DNA from: Pseudopyrenochaeta lycopersici
Lineage: Eukaryota; Ascomycota; Dothideomycetes; Pleosporales; Pseudopyrenochaetaceae
Length of the DNA: 64,000 nt
NCBI GenBank assembly: GCA_003313425.1
Contig: NHZP01000002.1
Coordinates: 992,001-1,056,000, forward strand
Direction of reading: 5' to 3'
Each line of letters starts with the position of its first letter. Position 1 is the first letter of the stretch. Both the position numbers and the translations under genes were made by a program. The notes beneath the pieces are model-generated. The model saw only the letters and a program-made list of their open reading frames with translations, searched no databases and had not been told where the DNA came from. Shown in pieces: positions 12,920 to 22,786 of this stretch.

Positions 12920-13417
12920 TCACTTCTTTAGTGGCTTACCAAACTTCCCAATCCCGTTCCCTCGCAGCTCTTGCTTCCCAAAAGCCACATCCTCCACCTG
13001 CCGCAGCAGGTCCTCCGGTGTGCTCTTCCCCAGAACAAAAACTAACGCCGCATCTGGCGCTGGAGCGCCTGTTCCTACAAAGTTTCCCTCTGGGTCTTTA
13101 GCATAGTGCTTTAGATACTGCGCACGCTTCATCTTTCTAGCAGTAATATATTGTTTAGTTCCTCCGTCCTTTCGTGAGAAGGGATTCAATCGATGTATGC
13201 TAGTAGAATCCCTGCGGTGTACCATGGGTACGGAAATGGTTTCTTCCGGATCTCCATTTGAGAGTGAAGAAAGGGCTGCAGAAACGGACTCGTAGCTGGG
13301 AGGCTGAGAGGTGTCGGGCGTGTAAGACGGTGGTGCATCTTGCGACGACATCATTTGGGTGTTGTTGTTTGTTGCAAAATTTCCTTCCTTGGCTGATGGC
13401 TGTAGGGATTGTGTCAT
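12920..13417 (-). CDS. Fungal protein with two PPxY motifs, function unknown
   Basis: This is a single-exon ORF of 165 residues from the ATG at 13417; the longer frame to 13513 lacks support. The N-terminal third is disordered and carries two PPSY motifs at residues 29-32 and 39-42. PPxY is the ligand of WW domains, for example in Nedd4/Rsp5 ubiquitin ligases, so an adaptor or ubiquitination substrate role is possible. The C-terminal half is ordered-looking and basic (TARKMKRAQYLKHYAKDPEG, then an alpha-helical stretch) and ends Lys-rich. I believe it is a conserved ascomycete hypothetical protein but cannot name a domain. Confidence 0.65.
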   Translation of the reverse strand: MTQSLQPSAKEGNFATNNNTQMMSSQDAPPSYTPDTSQPPSYESVSAALSSLSNGDPEETISVPMVHRRDSTSIHRLNPFSRKDGGTKQYITARKMKRAQYLKHYAKDPEGNFVGTGAPAPDAALVFVLGKSTPEDLLRQVEDVAFGKQELRGNGIGKFGKPLKK

Positions 13418-14575
13418 CGTGATGACTTCGAAGTGGGGAGAACAAAAGGTAATAAGGAGGCTCTGTGCCGAATATTGGGCGATCGTCTTCTTGGGTTGTG
13501 AAATGGAACACACACCAGAAGGGTATTGTTAGCCCATAAATGGTATTCGCACTTCCCTTTGTTGATCTACGGAACGAAGTGCGTAGGCTATGCCATAGGC
13601 TGCCATGTGATGTTCACTGCCTCGGACTAGCTCAAAGACGCCGGCGGCGCAGCCTCGCAATTGCATCACAGCGCAGCAACATCGAAAAATACCTTAGTGC
13701 GAAGATTGAATTGATGGCGTAAATGGCGTAGATGGCGTTGCAGCTTAGCCCTGATGTGACCTGTGGCGGGTTCGAACTGCAGATCTAGTTTGTAGATCAC
13801 GTCGCTAGTCTACCGGATATTCCGGATCCGCATTTGGTACTGCTGCGCCTTGCGGGCGCGCTAATACGCCCTTTAATACTATGAACATTCAGAAATGCTG
13901 AGGCAACAGACAAACATGGGTGAGAAGTATCAGTCTAGTAAGGTGCAAATATCATTCTTGGTTCAAGCTCTATGCGACACGGAGCACTATGGGGAGGCTG
14001 CAATAGTGGCCTCAGTAAACCGATGCCCACAACAGTCACAACCTGTATAGTATATAGAGTCCTGTAACACCCCTAACAGATCTATTTTGCATGAATGTGA
14101 TAGTCCTGCATATTGAGTGTTCAAACTGTAGTTGCACTGCATTTTTTGGAGCATCGTTCCGGAGAGAATGGCTATATAAATTAAATATCTCTATGTACAA
14201 AAACACCGCATTATGCAAGACTTTTGCCATTCTTTGAATAGAATTCAACAGCATTAGACTGGCAACTACAACTGTATTCTGGCTTTGAAGGATGTGCAAT
14301 TTGCTTGAAGAACCCACTGTTAGGTGTATTTAGTAATGAAACTAGGCAATAATATGGGAAGAGACTGTTAGCGTACCAGTGTAGAACTGCTCCAACGATA
14401 TACACCGCGGAATGCGGGAGGAGAGTCACTGTATGGTATCTAGGACATACCTTGGGATCATGGTGCCGAGGAGTGGTGTTCATCCAAATCAAGTATTGCA
14501 TCTATTCTCGCTACTTGAGACGAATTCAAGTAGCCTTGACATCTGCCCTAAACCTAACCATATCCTTTAATCTTA
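13418..14575. other. Intergenic; degenerate tRNA-like stretch
   Basis: No protein gene is supported. Around 13755-13850 the minus strand has a B-box-like GTTCGAACC, a 5-bp stem with a 7-nt loop (GATCT/AGATC) and an A-box-like TAGACTAGCG. The T-stem does not pair and position 33 is not U, so it is not called as a tRNA. Confidence 0.35.
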
Positions 14576-15354
14576 TCAAACTCGACGTGATGCTTTCGGT
14601 CTCCTGTGTACACCAAGGATCTCCCTAAGTAGCGCTTTTAGCACACCGCCGGCATAAGCAGACTCCTTCGGGAAGAATTTTCCAGTCTCAATAGTATATT
14701 CCTGCAATTCCTGCAGACTCTTAAATATTTCAACCCGCTCTCCTCTAGTATCTACCAGATCGACAAGATTCACGTGCACTTTCTGAACTGCCTGTTTTCT
14801 CGGAGGGAATATTAGCTTCAGCAAGCATTACCAATGGAGGCACTTACCTCGCGGCATTCTTGGAGTTCACTTGGCAACGGACTGATATCTAAAGCAACAC
14901 ATAGTCTATGCCATGAATTAATGTCGTTGACATCGCTGCCATACAGAGCATTAAATGTGAGGACCATGGCATTTTTGAAGTCTTCATGAGCCGCCTTCTT
15001 ATCGGCATCGTCCCTTCCCCACCCAAAAAAATCACACATTCTGTAGAACTCCTGGACTATTGGCATATAATTGCGATAATCGAAGTCGGGATATTGCGCG
15101 AAGAAAGATCCCACGAAAGTCAGATCTGAGGGGCTTGATCCTTCGCGAGGCATACGGGCTATATTCTCTAACAAGAAAACAGTAAGCAATTGGTTGAGTG
15201 TGACCACAACGAACGCACCTTCTCGCTCTAGCTCAGCTTCACTCCTGCCGATCGATGACAAATAGCGAAATTTACAGGAAGTACCGTATGAACACTGTCC
15301 CGTATGGGAGAATTGCCGACATTTCCCAATCCTTCGACCTTCGTTTCGTCTCAT
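14576..15354 (-). CDS. CCCH zinc-finger family protein with a His-to-Tyr finger
   Basis: Exons 15354..15219, 15167..14848 and 14791..14576, with 51- and 56-bp introns, give 223 residues. The N-terminus has a CCCH-type finger with exact C-x8-C-x5-C-x3 spacing (Cys12, Cys21, Cys27), but the fourth ligand is Tyr31 instead of His. The remainder (PDFDYxxYMPIVQEFYRMCDFFGW, a second block with FNALYGSDVNDINSWHRLC, then VNLVDLVDT and YTIETGKFFPKESAYAGG) matches a family I know only from Pleosporales-type fungi, always with a finger in front. Function is unknown; an RNA-binding role is suggested by the finger type only. The replaced codon (CAT to TAT) is a single C-to-T transition. Confidence 0.8.
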
Positions 15355-16039
15355 TTCTAAGGAAATCTTGAATTTTAATAGTCTGTGTAGGATAGAGGGG
15401 GAATCTGTGAATAAATGCGATCTATGATTATGTATACTGTATAAAACCGTTTCTGGGAGTGATACGGATTACATTTTGCCCCACTATATTCTATCCACAA
15501 GACAAAATATGGAGCATGGAATGTGTTTCCAACGTTTGAGCGCAATCCGAAAGGTATCGTGATTTAAGCTTGGCGTGACCAATGCCACTAAAATACGACT
15601 TTCTCACGAATAGCTGTAGAGAGCGGCTGTCACAATGAGACCGCTAGTAGTCTCCGGATTATCCTGTATGCAAGGAGGTTGAAGGCTAATACTCTGAGCA
15701 TTGAGATTTTAGGTGCCAGGATTAACGGGGTTAAATTAGATCTATCGTAATGCCCAAATCGTGAACTAGACGGTGGAACTTCAGGTGAAATGTTAGTGTA
15801 GTTAACAACAGCTAAACCTACTTAGATTGAATGACCATACCACGCATCTTCTTTTGGTAGCAATGGAATGTTTTCTTTATCTAATGCTTTGGCACCATAG
15901 CCCGAAGGAAGAGGTCGGCAAGGGTAGGAGAATCAATCATCGTGGATTGAAAACATTACTTTATCAAGCGGAAATGTATTTGTATGCAGAGTTTACGAAG
16001 TGCATTATAGTGTCGTCCACAACTTGTTATGGTAACTAG
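15355..16039. other. Intergenic, nothing recognised
   Basis: About 0.7 kb lie between the RNase III-like gene's 3' end and the CCCH gene's start. No domain-bearing frame or RNA signal was seen. Confidence 0.4.
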
Positions 16040-18043
16040 TCACACGGCTGGTTGGGACAATTGCTCAATAAGCCCTGTTGAACCTTTTGGTAGCTCTTCG
16101 AAAGCCCTTGGATTCATGCACTCTACAGGGAACTGGCCGAATGACAGCAACTCTCCGTTCACTAGTGCAGTAAGAGCTCCTTCGATGGCTTTGCTCATTT
16201 GTCGCAATACGGACTCCTGTGATTCACAGATGATTTTAGCGAATTGCCGAAATCTTGACTCTGTAAAAGATAATAACCTGACATGATCAGACTTGGTCCA
16301 GATCGTTGTAAAAGTTCTATCACTTACATGTTATCTGTGAGACTAAACTCCGAACTCGAGAGTCCATATGGTAATAGCGCGAGTATTCCTAAGCCGTATG
16401 TATCTGTCAATATTCCCAAAATCTTAGCCAACTGTCGATATCTTTTCACCTTCGCTCGAAACACTTTGTAATCCCTACTCCCTGGCAGAAGCCCAGGACG
16501 AAATTTTCGTAAAACAGCTTCTGTCAAGGCCGCTTCACGCCTTACTGCCGGATTACCCGCTTTTGTTGCTCGCATTTCCATGAAAGATGCGGGGGTGTCT
16601 ATCATTACCGCATTTGTATCGTGAAAGTGTTCGAGCTCTTCTTCGAATAACTTTACAAGGTGACAACGTTTTAGAAGTATGCAAAGGGCTTCTGTCTCTT
16701 CGAGTCCACAAATTGCCTGAAATCTCTCTTCACAGGAAAGAACCTGTCCCAAAGAAGCATACTGGTTGGGATTGGCTCGGGCACGTTGAAGGATGTCCCT
16801 AAAACTTCGAAGCGATTGACAGCTACCGATTGCAAAATAAAGCAAGCGTAGCTGTGATAGCTGCAAGATGTCTGTACTCAACAAGTCGATCTGGGGATGG
16901 TCCAGTAGATCCATTATCAAGTTGTGTTGTTGAGTTGGCAGGTCGTGTGATTTGGCTAGCTCGTCTTGAACAAGCTGTTGGTGCAATACAGTATTACAAC
17001 GAGCTCCTTTCTGTCTTTGTACTCCACTGCACGACAAAACAGTAAAGTCAACGTGCTCGAACGTATTCGAGGAGGCGCCGTTGGGACTGGCCAAACCTTG
17101 GTCGCTGCCAGGAATTCCTGCCTCCGAGCCATCTATTGTGCTGTCTAGTACTAATACTAGACCATTGTTGCACTGATTTTCCGAGGCATCCAACCCAACC
17201 GGGATATCATCAACAACATCCACAAACCCTATCACTATGTCAGTAGCGTCAACGTTTGAAAATATGGGTTTCATGACAACTTTCTAGATCTTAGCAGGGG
17301 ATCATACCTTCCCAATCGATACCATCTATGACTGCAGAACTGCTCAGTAGTGCTTCGTCTTGAATTTGGAAAGGTGTTCGAAACAGAGCAGCTTCACGCG
17401 GATTTGCGTGTCTATTTGCTATTTCAGCCCCTTCAATTTGATTCTGTTGCGCCAAAGTTATTTCTGCTCCAACAGCATTGTTGGTGTATATTGAAGGATT
17501 GATTTCCGGTGTCGATGCGAGTGCTTCAGCCCCATTGCGTTCAATTATCACGTCGATCCGACCTAAAATCTCCGCAATGGCTTCCATCAGATCGAATCCA
17601 CTCTTTTCTATCTCCATATCAAACCAAATCGCCCCAATGATGGCGCTCAGAGTATTGGCCAGCACAGTTTGCGAAGGGGCTTCATGCTGCTGACGGACAC
17701 TTTGCACAACGCACTGATCGAAACCGAGGACTTGGCAAGCACGCGCTCGCCCTTGCTTGCTTTTAGTCCAATGTTGGACGCCGTTTATGTCTCCTGTTTA
17801 TCTAAGTATTCCTAAATAGAGCAGTGTCTAAGCATAATTACTTTTTGTCCCGTTGAATATTGTAATCATATTGCGTGTCAGCGCCATCTCCATCACGCAG
17901 ACACCCATGCTTGAAAGGCGTCTGTTTCCATCATCATGATTACCTACGACAGTGTTTCGCTCAGCTGCTGTAAGTGCGGATTCCAGGAAAATGAGTTTAG
18001 TGAATTGGTAACCAATTTTCGCTTGTACGTAGTCGAGTGACAT
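16040..18043 (-). CDS. RNase III-like pseudoenzyme fused to a large unknown C-terminal region
   Basis: Predicted exons are 18043..17842, 17793..17323, 17279..16328 and 16277..16040 (introns 48, 43, 43-44 and 50 bp), about 620 residues. Residues 1-130 follow the RNase III fold pattern: a helical start, then RRLSSMGVCVMEMAL (40-55) where active enzymes have the ERLEFLGDAVL signature, and ANTLSAIIGAIWFD (113-126) where they have ADxxEAxIGAxYLD. All four metal-binding acidic positions appear replaced (Ser, Val, Asn, Ser), so RNA cleavage is not expected. The next ~480 residues are unlike anything I recognise; they include a Ser/Asp-rich linker and helical blocks. The 17322-17280 intron is the least certain: a shorter 28-bp alternative is implausible, and two separate genes remain possible. 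Confidence 0.65.
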
Positions 18044-18320
18044 GGTAGTGGTAGTGATATTGAGAAAATCAAATGTATGCTAGTCTTTCATGCAAACGTC
18101 CTTGGCCTCATGTCTCGCCTTATATTTCCTGGGATGTGTGTTGCATAGCTACTAATGGAATCTGTTGGGTATCTGTACTCTGGGATCCGTTGAATTCAAT
18201 ATGCATACCGCATGCGCAAGAGTTTACTGGCCAATGCAGGGAATCGCATGGAAGGGTTTGAGCTAGCCTTATGAAGAACGTTGCGGATCGTGCCAAATGA
18301 AACTATCTGGATGTGGAATA

Positions 18321-19056
18321 CCGAGGGCTCACCTCGTAACGATCGTCCCCTCGTAACGCACGCCCCTCAACAATTACACGATTTTTTCAACACCACGAAT
18401 CTTAACTAATATAGACCTAATTATAGCTGCGCTTACAGCTATTAACTCCTCAGAGCTTAGAGAAGATACGTAAGTTATTAAGGTACCCGTGTTTGCTACC
18501 CAACCTCAGGGTTCTGAATCTTGGGTACCTAAATAACTTACGTAATATTACAGATATAAAGAACTTTTGTATTATATAGCTATAGATTACGCTTAGGGCT
18601 ATCTAAATACTTAAAAATTTCCTAATTTGGACTAGTTTTCGTAGAGTTACAGTAGAAAAACAAAATCGACTTGTATACCCATTTACCACCCTACTTATAA
18701 AGCTATAAATTAACTTAAATAAGCTCTTAAATTATCTTAAAAAAGAAAAAAGACTAGCCTTAAAACTACTATAAAAGCTATTACTAAAAAAAGGTAAGTT
18801 ATGAGGCCTTATAGTAGTAAGAAGGCTATAAGTATAGAATTAGGCCTACTACCTATTTTATTATATAGTAGCTATAAAATTAGAGTTCCTATTAAGTACT
18901 AGTAGCTCTAGATAGCTATTAGCCTTATAAATTAATCTACTAGAAAAAATCGCGATTATAGCTATAGTATAAGGCTTAATAGCCTTAAGTTTGTTAATGG
19001 TTTTAATGTTTAGAGCGTGCTTTACGAGGGGACGATCGTTACGAGGTGAGCCTCGG
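18321..19056. mobile_element. Decayed TIR DNA element or large MITE, TA target duplication
   Basis: The ends are inverted repeats of about 46 bp beginning CCGAGG(G)CTCACCTCG, and each is flanked by TA (18319-18320 and 19057-19058), the Tc1/mariner-pogo type of target duplication. Each TIR itself contains the 10-mer CCTCGTAACG twice, a typical transposase-binding layout. The 640-bp interior is very AT-rich, has no meaningful frame, and looks RIP-degraded. Left and right ends differ by one extra G plus a few transitions. Confidence 0.8.
18467..18544. repeat. Nested palindromic mini-MITE with TA ends
   Basis: Two 22-bp arms (18467-18488 and 18523-18544) are inverted copies with one mismatch; they read TACGTAAGTTATT and GGTACCC at their outer and inner ends. 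Only a 34-bp spacer separates them. Taking the outer TA on each side as a target duplication leaves a 74-bp foldback unit inside the older TIR element. Confidence 0.6.
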
Positions 19057-19674
19057 TAGCGCAAGTTGTGTGTCCAAACTCCCTTGCTCGAAAATTACTC
19101 GGCTTTTCTGCTGTCCTATCTACCTGCTGTCCGTTTTACAAACACAATAATTGGATACAAAAGGTAATGAGCACATTAGGCTAGTAAGACTTTGACCTAG
19201 ATTTAGGTTATTCTAATGACGCGATGGCCTTCAATTTAGCAATCGAATGTCCAAGATAGCTAATGTGTCTAGGTCTTATGAATGGTTTTAGCTAGGGCAA
19301 TACTCTAAATACCCAAACTCTTTAATCGTGCACTATTTAATATGATCTCGTTGACTTACCACTCACATTGCCATAACTGATATTCTAAACAGTCAGCGCA
19401 TAACAACAATGTACTGGGCTTACTAAATGAGACTGTTTTCTTTATGACTTCTCTCTTAAAGAGCCTATGGCCTTGACGATGGCGATAAGAGGATCGAAAT
19501 AGAGCAACATGGTAGGCCTTGGAAAAAATAAGATCCCTATTGTAGGCCCTCCTTGATATGCTCAGCATTTGCGGCAAAACGAGCAACAACTTTGCTCCAC
19601 GTTAAACTCTTGAAATTTTGGCGATTTGCTTGTACAATTTTCCGCTTTGACTGATATTATCCAGAGCGCTGGAA
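19057..19674. other. Region upstream of the NACHT gene with a decayed direct repeat
   Basis: No gene is seen here. The stretch 19150-19195 resembles 22893-22950 downstream of the NACHT gene: both share TTGGATACA, ATGAGCAC(A/G)TTA and GGCTA followed by CTTTGAC in the same order. Confidence 0.4.
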
Positions 19675-22600
19675 ATGCTGCAGACAAATCTGAAAGATAA
19701 AGGTCGACGAAAGAAGGCCAGCGCAGCGTTAGTATGGAAGTTCAAGAAAGAAGAGATTGCTAGCATCCTAGATCGAATGGAGCGATTGAAGTCACTAGTA
19801 GAGATCGCGTTACTGCTCGACGACTTGTAAGCTCTTACACGAACCGAAGATTGACAAAGCTTATGCATGAAAGCAAACTCTCTCAAGCTATAAAAAATGA
19901 TACTCAGTTCGTTCGGACGCAGGTAACTGCTATTAAGTCTGGCATAGACGCTTTGAAACAAGAACAAGATCTATTAAGGCGCCGCAGGCTCCTAAATGGA
20001 TACCGCCTACAAATTACCCCGCCCAACAATCCGACATTATAAAGGACAGACAGGAGGGAACAAGCCAGTGGATTCTAGATACACCTCAAGAGGCACAGTG
20101 GCTTAATAAACCTAAAGGAACCCTGTTCTGTCCAGGAATACCAGGAGCTGGTAAGACTATGGTCGCAGCTATTACGATCGATTACCTGTTGAAGTCGGCG
20201 CATAAGAGCTTATATGGAGTTGCTTACGTGTACTGTAATTACAAGTCTCAGGAAGAGCATGATACCACTAAAATGATGGCAGCCATCCTCAAGTTGTTAG
20301 CACAAGGGCAGCTATCAGCTATAGAACCTGTGGAGCAGTTACACCAGCTGCATGCTGACCATGGTACCAAGCCATCACTTGGAGATATCTATAGTGCGCT
20401 CCAAGATGTTGTCATTCATTACTCTACTGTTTATATAGTGATTGATGTTCTGGATGAATATCAGGACAGCGATGGTGCTCGCCGCCATTTTCTGGCCAAA
20501 CTCCGGGACCTCCAGGCTGGGCGAGACGTTCGTATAATGGCTACTTCGCGTCATATACGAGAGATTGATGATGCGTTTAGTGAAGCGCTAAGGGTAGAGG
20601 TGCAGGCTAGTAGAGAGGACGTAAGGCGCTTTGTTACTGGTCAGACATACCGACTCCCTAGACGTATCCGGGACAATGCTGCGCTACAGGAGAAAGTACA
20701 AGAAACGATCATAGACGCTGTGGATGGGATGTAAGTGTCTTGTAAATTTTATCAAGAAGATTCTCGCTTTTGCTTACGCTTTCCTAGGTTTCTTCTCGCT
20801 GTCCTTCATATAAAATCGCTCCAAAATGCAGGAACAACGAAGGCTGTTAAGACTACCCTAGCTCTATTCGAAAGCGGCTCTAGCGCACTAAACAATGCAT
20901 ATGGAGGTGCTATCGAGAGGATTGAAGGCCAGCTGAAGGATCACTGCGAACGAGCTAAGAAAGTCCTGTGCTGGATTACGTTTGCGAAGAGACCACTTAC
21001 TATAGCTGAGATATGCTCTGCCTTGGCAGTAGAGGAAGAGGAGGATGCAATTGACCGAGAGAATATGCTTAATGCAGAAGACTTAGAGTCTGTATGTGCT
21101 GGCCTTGTTGTTATTGACCAAGAGCGCTCTATTATCCGTCTCGTGCATTACACAGCACAAGATTACTTTGAGCAAATGAAAGATAACTGGGGCCTAGATT
21201 GCCAGGCGTACATTGCTACAACATGTCTCACCTACCTGTCCTTCAGTACTTTTAGAAGCGGCGGCTGTGCTACTTCTAATGAGTTTAAGACCAGATTACG
21301 GGGTAACGAGTTCCTGGACTACGCGGCGACGCATTGGGGAAACCATGCAAAATCGGTAGAAGCTAAGGTTGTTGGTCGAGCATGTTCATTTCTTCTCCAA
21401 AGCAATTTACTTTCGTGTGCCATGCAGGCCCTGTTACGTCACAGGTACAGACACCCTACCCACAGCCAAGATTTTCCTAATGGAACAAATTTGCACTATG
21501 CAGCGCGATTTGAACTATCTAGGACAACAGAGGAGTTGCTGCCTTTGTTGAAAGAAACAGCTTTCAATGCAGTCAATGCGAAAGACAGGGACGATCAAAC
21601 TCCCTTGCTACTTGCAGTACGATACGGACACTTTAAAATGACAAAACTGCTACTAAAAGAAGGCGCCAATATCGAAGCGCAGGGTGGAAAGTATGGTACC
21701 GCTCTTCAAACAGCTTCAACTAAAGGGTATAAGAAAATAGTGAGACTACTGGTTGAAATGGGCGCCAATGTCAACGCGGAGGGAAGAGAGCATGGTAGCG
21801 CGCTCTACCTTGCCATCGATCGCGGTTTTGAGCAGATAATCAGGTTGCTGCTCAAAAGAGGCGCCAATGTCAACGCGCAAGGTGATTTTTATGGTAGCGC
21901 TCTCCAAGCAGCTTCAGCTAGAGGTCATGGACAGCTCGTGAGGCAACTGATTGAAATGGGCGCCGACGTTAATGCAGAGGGTAGAGAGTATGGCAGCGCA
22001 CTCTACCTCGCTTCATGTAGGGGTTATGAGTAGATAGTGAGGCTGCTGCTTAAGGCGGGCGCCAAACCTAATGCACAGGGTGGAGAGCACGGAAATGCAC
22101 TCTTTGCAGCCTCAGTGGACGGCTATGAGGAGGTTGTAAAGTTGTTACAAGAGAATGGGGCCGACCCTAACACACACGGCACAAAGTATACTATCACACC
22201 TCTCTACGCAGCTTCAGCCAGAGGTAACCCGCAAGTGGTAAAGCTACTACTTGATGCAAAGGCCGACCCTAATGTGCAGGGAGGGTACTACAGCAACGCG
22301 CTCTTTGCAGCCTCAATAGGAGGCTATGAGGAGGTAGTGGAGTTGTTGCTGGCGAGTCGGGCCGACGCCAATGCTCAAGGCAAAAAGTACAAGAATTCAC
22401 CTCTCTACGCCGTTTCAGCTATAGGTAATGCGCAAGTGGTAAAGCTACTACTCGATGCAGAGGCCGATCCTAATGCGCAGGGAGGATACCACGGCAACGC
22501 GCTCTTTGCAGCCTCAATAGGAGGCCATGTGGAGGTGGTAAAGTTGTTGTTAGAGAGGGGGGCCGACCCTAATACGTATGACACAAAGTATAATGACGCA

Positions 22601-22786
22601 CCACTGTACGCAGCCTCCACTAGAGTTAATGCACAGCTGAATAGGTTGCTGCTTGAAAAAGGTGCTGATTTCACCGGGCAAAGACGATTCTATTGTGAAG
22701 TGCTCGAAATAGTCTTAGCAAGAGGCCACAAGGAGGTACTAGACCTGCTAATCACGGCGCAGTTAAATCTGGAACAAAATAGATAG
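19675..22786 (+). pseudogene. NACHT-ankyrin (STAND/NLR-like) protein, broken
   Basis: A coiled N-terminal segment, a NACHT NTPase with Walker A GIPGAGKT (20134-20157) and Walker B-like VIDVLDEY, a connecting helical region, and at least a dozen ankyrin repeats are read in order. Introns of 47 bp (19827-19873) and 57 bp (20731-20787, joining VDGM to FLLAVLH) splice cleanly. Two lesions are seen: a 1-nt deletion near 19996 shifts the frame between RRRLLN and the WIPPTNYPAQQ block, and a TAG at 22031-22033 replaces what is probably CAG within an ankyrin helix. The usual N-terminal effector domain is also missing; 19675 is simply the first usable ATG. Fungal proteins of this type act in self/non-self recognition and cell death. 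The last ankyrins form 201-bp double units. Confidence 0.8.
22079..22786 (+). repeat. 201-bp (67-codon) double-ankyrin higher-order repeat
   Basis: Units start at 22079, 22280 and 22481, with a decayed fourth from 22682. Each encodes two ankyrins of alternating type, one with NALFAAS and one with PLYAAS/PLYAVS. The stretch around NALFAASIGG is almost identical at the DNA level between the second and third units. Confidence 0.75.

Noticed and set aside
13750..13860. tRNA-like stretch on the minus strand (A-box, B-box and an anticodon-like stem)
   Set aside because: The T-stem does not pair, position 33 of the loop is not U, and no acceptor stem forms. Too degenerate to call.
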